Source: a bacterium (lineage in GTDB: Bacteria > Acidobacteriota > Thermoanaerobaculia > Multivoradales > J023). Taken from it: 64,000 bases of DNA. Location of the stretch: contig JAAELT010000177.1 in NCBI GenBank assembly GCA_024226315.1, forward strand, positions 17,771 through 81,770. Reading direction: 5' to 3'. The position numbers and the translations under genes were made by a program. The notes under the pieces were generated by a model. That model was not told where the DNA came from. It saw only the letters and a program-made list of their open reading frames with translations, and ran no database searches. The first letter of the stretch is position 1. Every line of letters begins with the position of its first letter. Positions 63,393 to 64,000 of this stretch are shown here, in pieces.

Positions 63393-64000
63393 ATGAGCGA
63401 ACCCACCGACCGCCGCGAGCACATCCTGCCCCGTTTCTCCCTCAACCGCCGGATCACGGTACTGGTGCTGCTGGCGACGGCGCTGGTGGTGGGGGTGATC
63501 GCCACCATCGGCATCCCGCTCGAGCTGATGCCTCGCGGCTTCACCGAGGCGTCGCTGACGGTGCGCGCGATCTGGAACGAGGCGCCGTCGCAGGAGATGC
63601 TCGACAAGGTGACGCTGCCGCTCGAGGAGGAGCTTTCGACCATCCCCGGGCTGACCAACGTCTTCTCATTTGCCACCACCAGCTTCACCCGTTGCCACCT
63701 GACCTTCAAGCTGGGCACCGACATGGACGTCGCCTATCGCGAGGTGCGCGACCGGGTGGAGCGCGCCAAGGCGCGGCTGCCCGAGGAAGTCGATCGGGTG
63801 ATGATCCACAAGGTCGACTCCGCGAGCTTCCCAGTCTACGGCCTGGGGCTGGCGATCGATCCGCAGCTCACCGGTGCCTACGACCTGATCCAGAACGAGA
63901 TCATCCTGCCGCTGCAGCGCATCGACGGCGTGGCCTCGATCGACGCCCACGGCCTGGAAGAGAAAGAGGTCCTGATCGAGCTCGACCGCGAGCGCACCGC
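63393..64000 (+). CDS. Second RND-family permease (3' end outside window)
   Basis: The open frame starts at ATG 63393 and runs off the window after 202 residues. TM1 is ITVLVLLATALVVGVIATIG followed by IPLELMPRGFTEASLTVRAIWNEAPSQEMLDKVTLPLEEELSTIPGLTNVFSF, the PN1 subdomain of RND permeases. VDRVMIHKVDSASFPVYGLGLAI fits the same family. It follows the first permease by 87 bases without an adaptor gene between, so the pump may be a heteromer like MdtB-MdtC, or the two may be independent. The rest cannot be seen. Confidence 0.85.
   Translation, partial: MSEPTDRREHILPRFSLNRRITVLVLLATALVVGVIATIGIPLELMPRGFTEASLTVRAIWNEAPSQEMLDKVTLPLEEELSTIPGLTNVFSFATTSFTRCHLTFKLGTDMDVAYREVRDRVERAKARLPEEVDRVMIHKVDSASFPVYGLGLAIDPQLTGAYDLIQNEIILPLQRIDGVASIDAHGLEEKEVLIELDRERT

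Overview
The window is a high-GC, gene-dense chromosomal stretch from a Gram-negative bacterium. An outer membrane is implied by a Wza-type export protein, a beta-barrel protein, tripartite RND efflux genes and a lipoprotein signal. The style (very long polysaccharide operon, many GTG and TTG starts, a MetF beginning with a SFEIIPP motif, Asn-synthase-like proteins in a sugar cluster) resembles Acidobacteriota such as Thermoanaerobaculia, but no rRNA or marker gene settles this. No tRNA, rRNA, CRISPR array, transposase or prophage gene was seen.

Layout. (1) 1-6531, plus strand: a nucleotide-sugar operon, consisting of a Gfo/Idh dehydrogenase (cut by the window edge), a left-handed beta-helix acetyltransferase, a DegT aminotransferase, an NAD-dependent epimerase, a full glutamine-dependent AsnB and a flippase-like membrane protein. 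The dehydrogenase/acetyltransferase/aminotransferase trio matches the WbpB-WbpD-WbpE logic for 2,3-diacetamido-uronic sugars, and AsnB could amidate the uronate. (2) 6532-9528: an accessory island with a stand-alone XRE regulator, a BrnT toxin paired with an XRE antitoxin, the wreck of a TIR-TPR gene, a VapBC pair, a 41-bp tandem repeat array and a perfect 35-nt palindrome. (3) 9529-10365: an unknown protein on its own strong promoter, long leader and terminator. (4) 10706-11851: a second DegT aminotransferase.

(5) 11865-48879, minus strand: one roughly 37-kb polysaccharide locus. In transcription order it holds a beta-barrel protein, Wza, the Wzc tyrosine autokinase, a CpsB-type phosphatase, a TPR-like protein, an unknown secreted protein, a NusG/RfaH-like antiterminator, a Wzm/Wzt ABC exporter, methyltransferases, membrane GT39-type proteins, a broken FkbM methyltransferase, a remnant of an asnB gene, a sulfotransferase, many glycosyltransferases, two Cys-less Asn-synthase-like proteins, an SGNH hydrolase, a CapK-like adenylating enzyme, a Wzy-like polymerase and a sulfatase-like membrane protein. 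Most neighbours overlap by 1-4 bases, so they are probably translationally coupled. (6) 48975-52057: a divergent O-antigen ligase/polymerase-like protein and a convergent, overlapping unknown membrane protein.

(7) 52127-54453: metF coupled to a PBP4-type D-Ala-D-Ala carboxypeptidase. (8) 54460-56107, minus: a polyprenyl-phosphate-type GT2 and a sugar epimerase. (9) 56206-64000: a DUF368 (PopT-type) protein, an SDR dehydrogenase, and an RND system of lipoprotein adaptor plus two tandem RND permeases, the second cut by the window edge.

Together, region 1 would supply unusual amino/amidated sugars, region 5 would assemble, decorate and export a sulfated, methylated and perhaps amide-modified polymer, and DUF368 could recycle the undecaprenyl-phosphate carrier. 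The most promising unexplained part is the pair of Cys-less Asn-synthase-like proteins with a CapK-like ligase in one operon, which could make amide linkages on the polymer.
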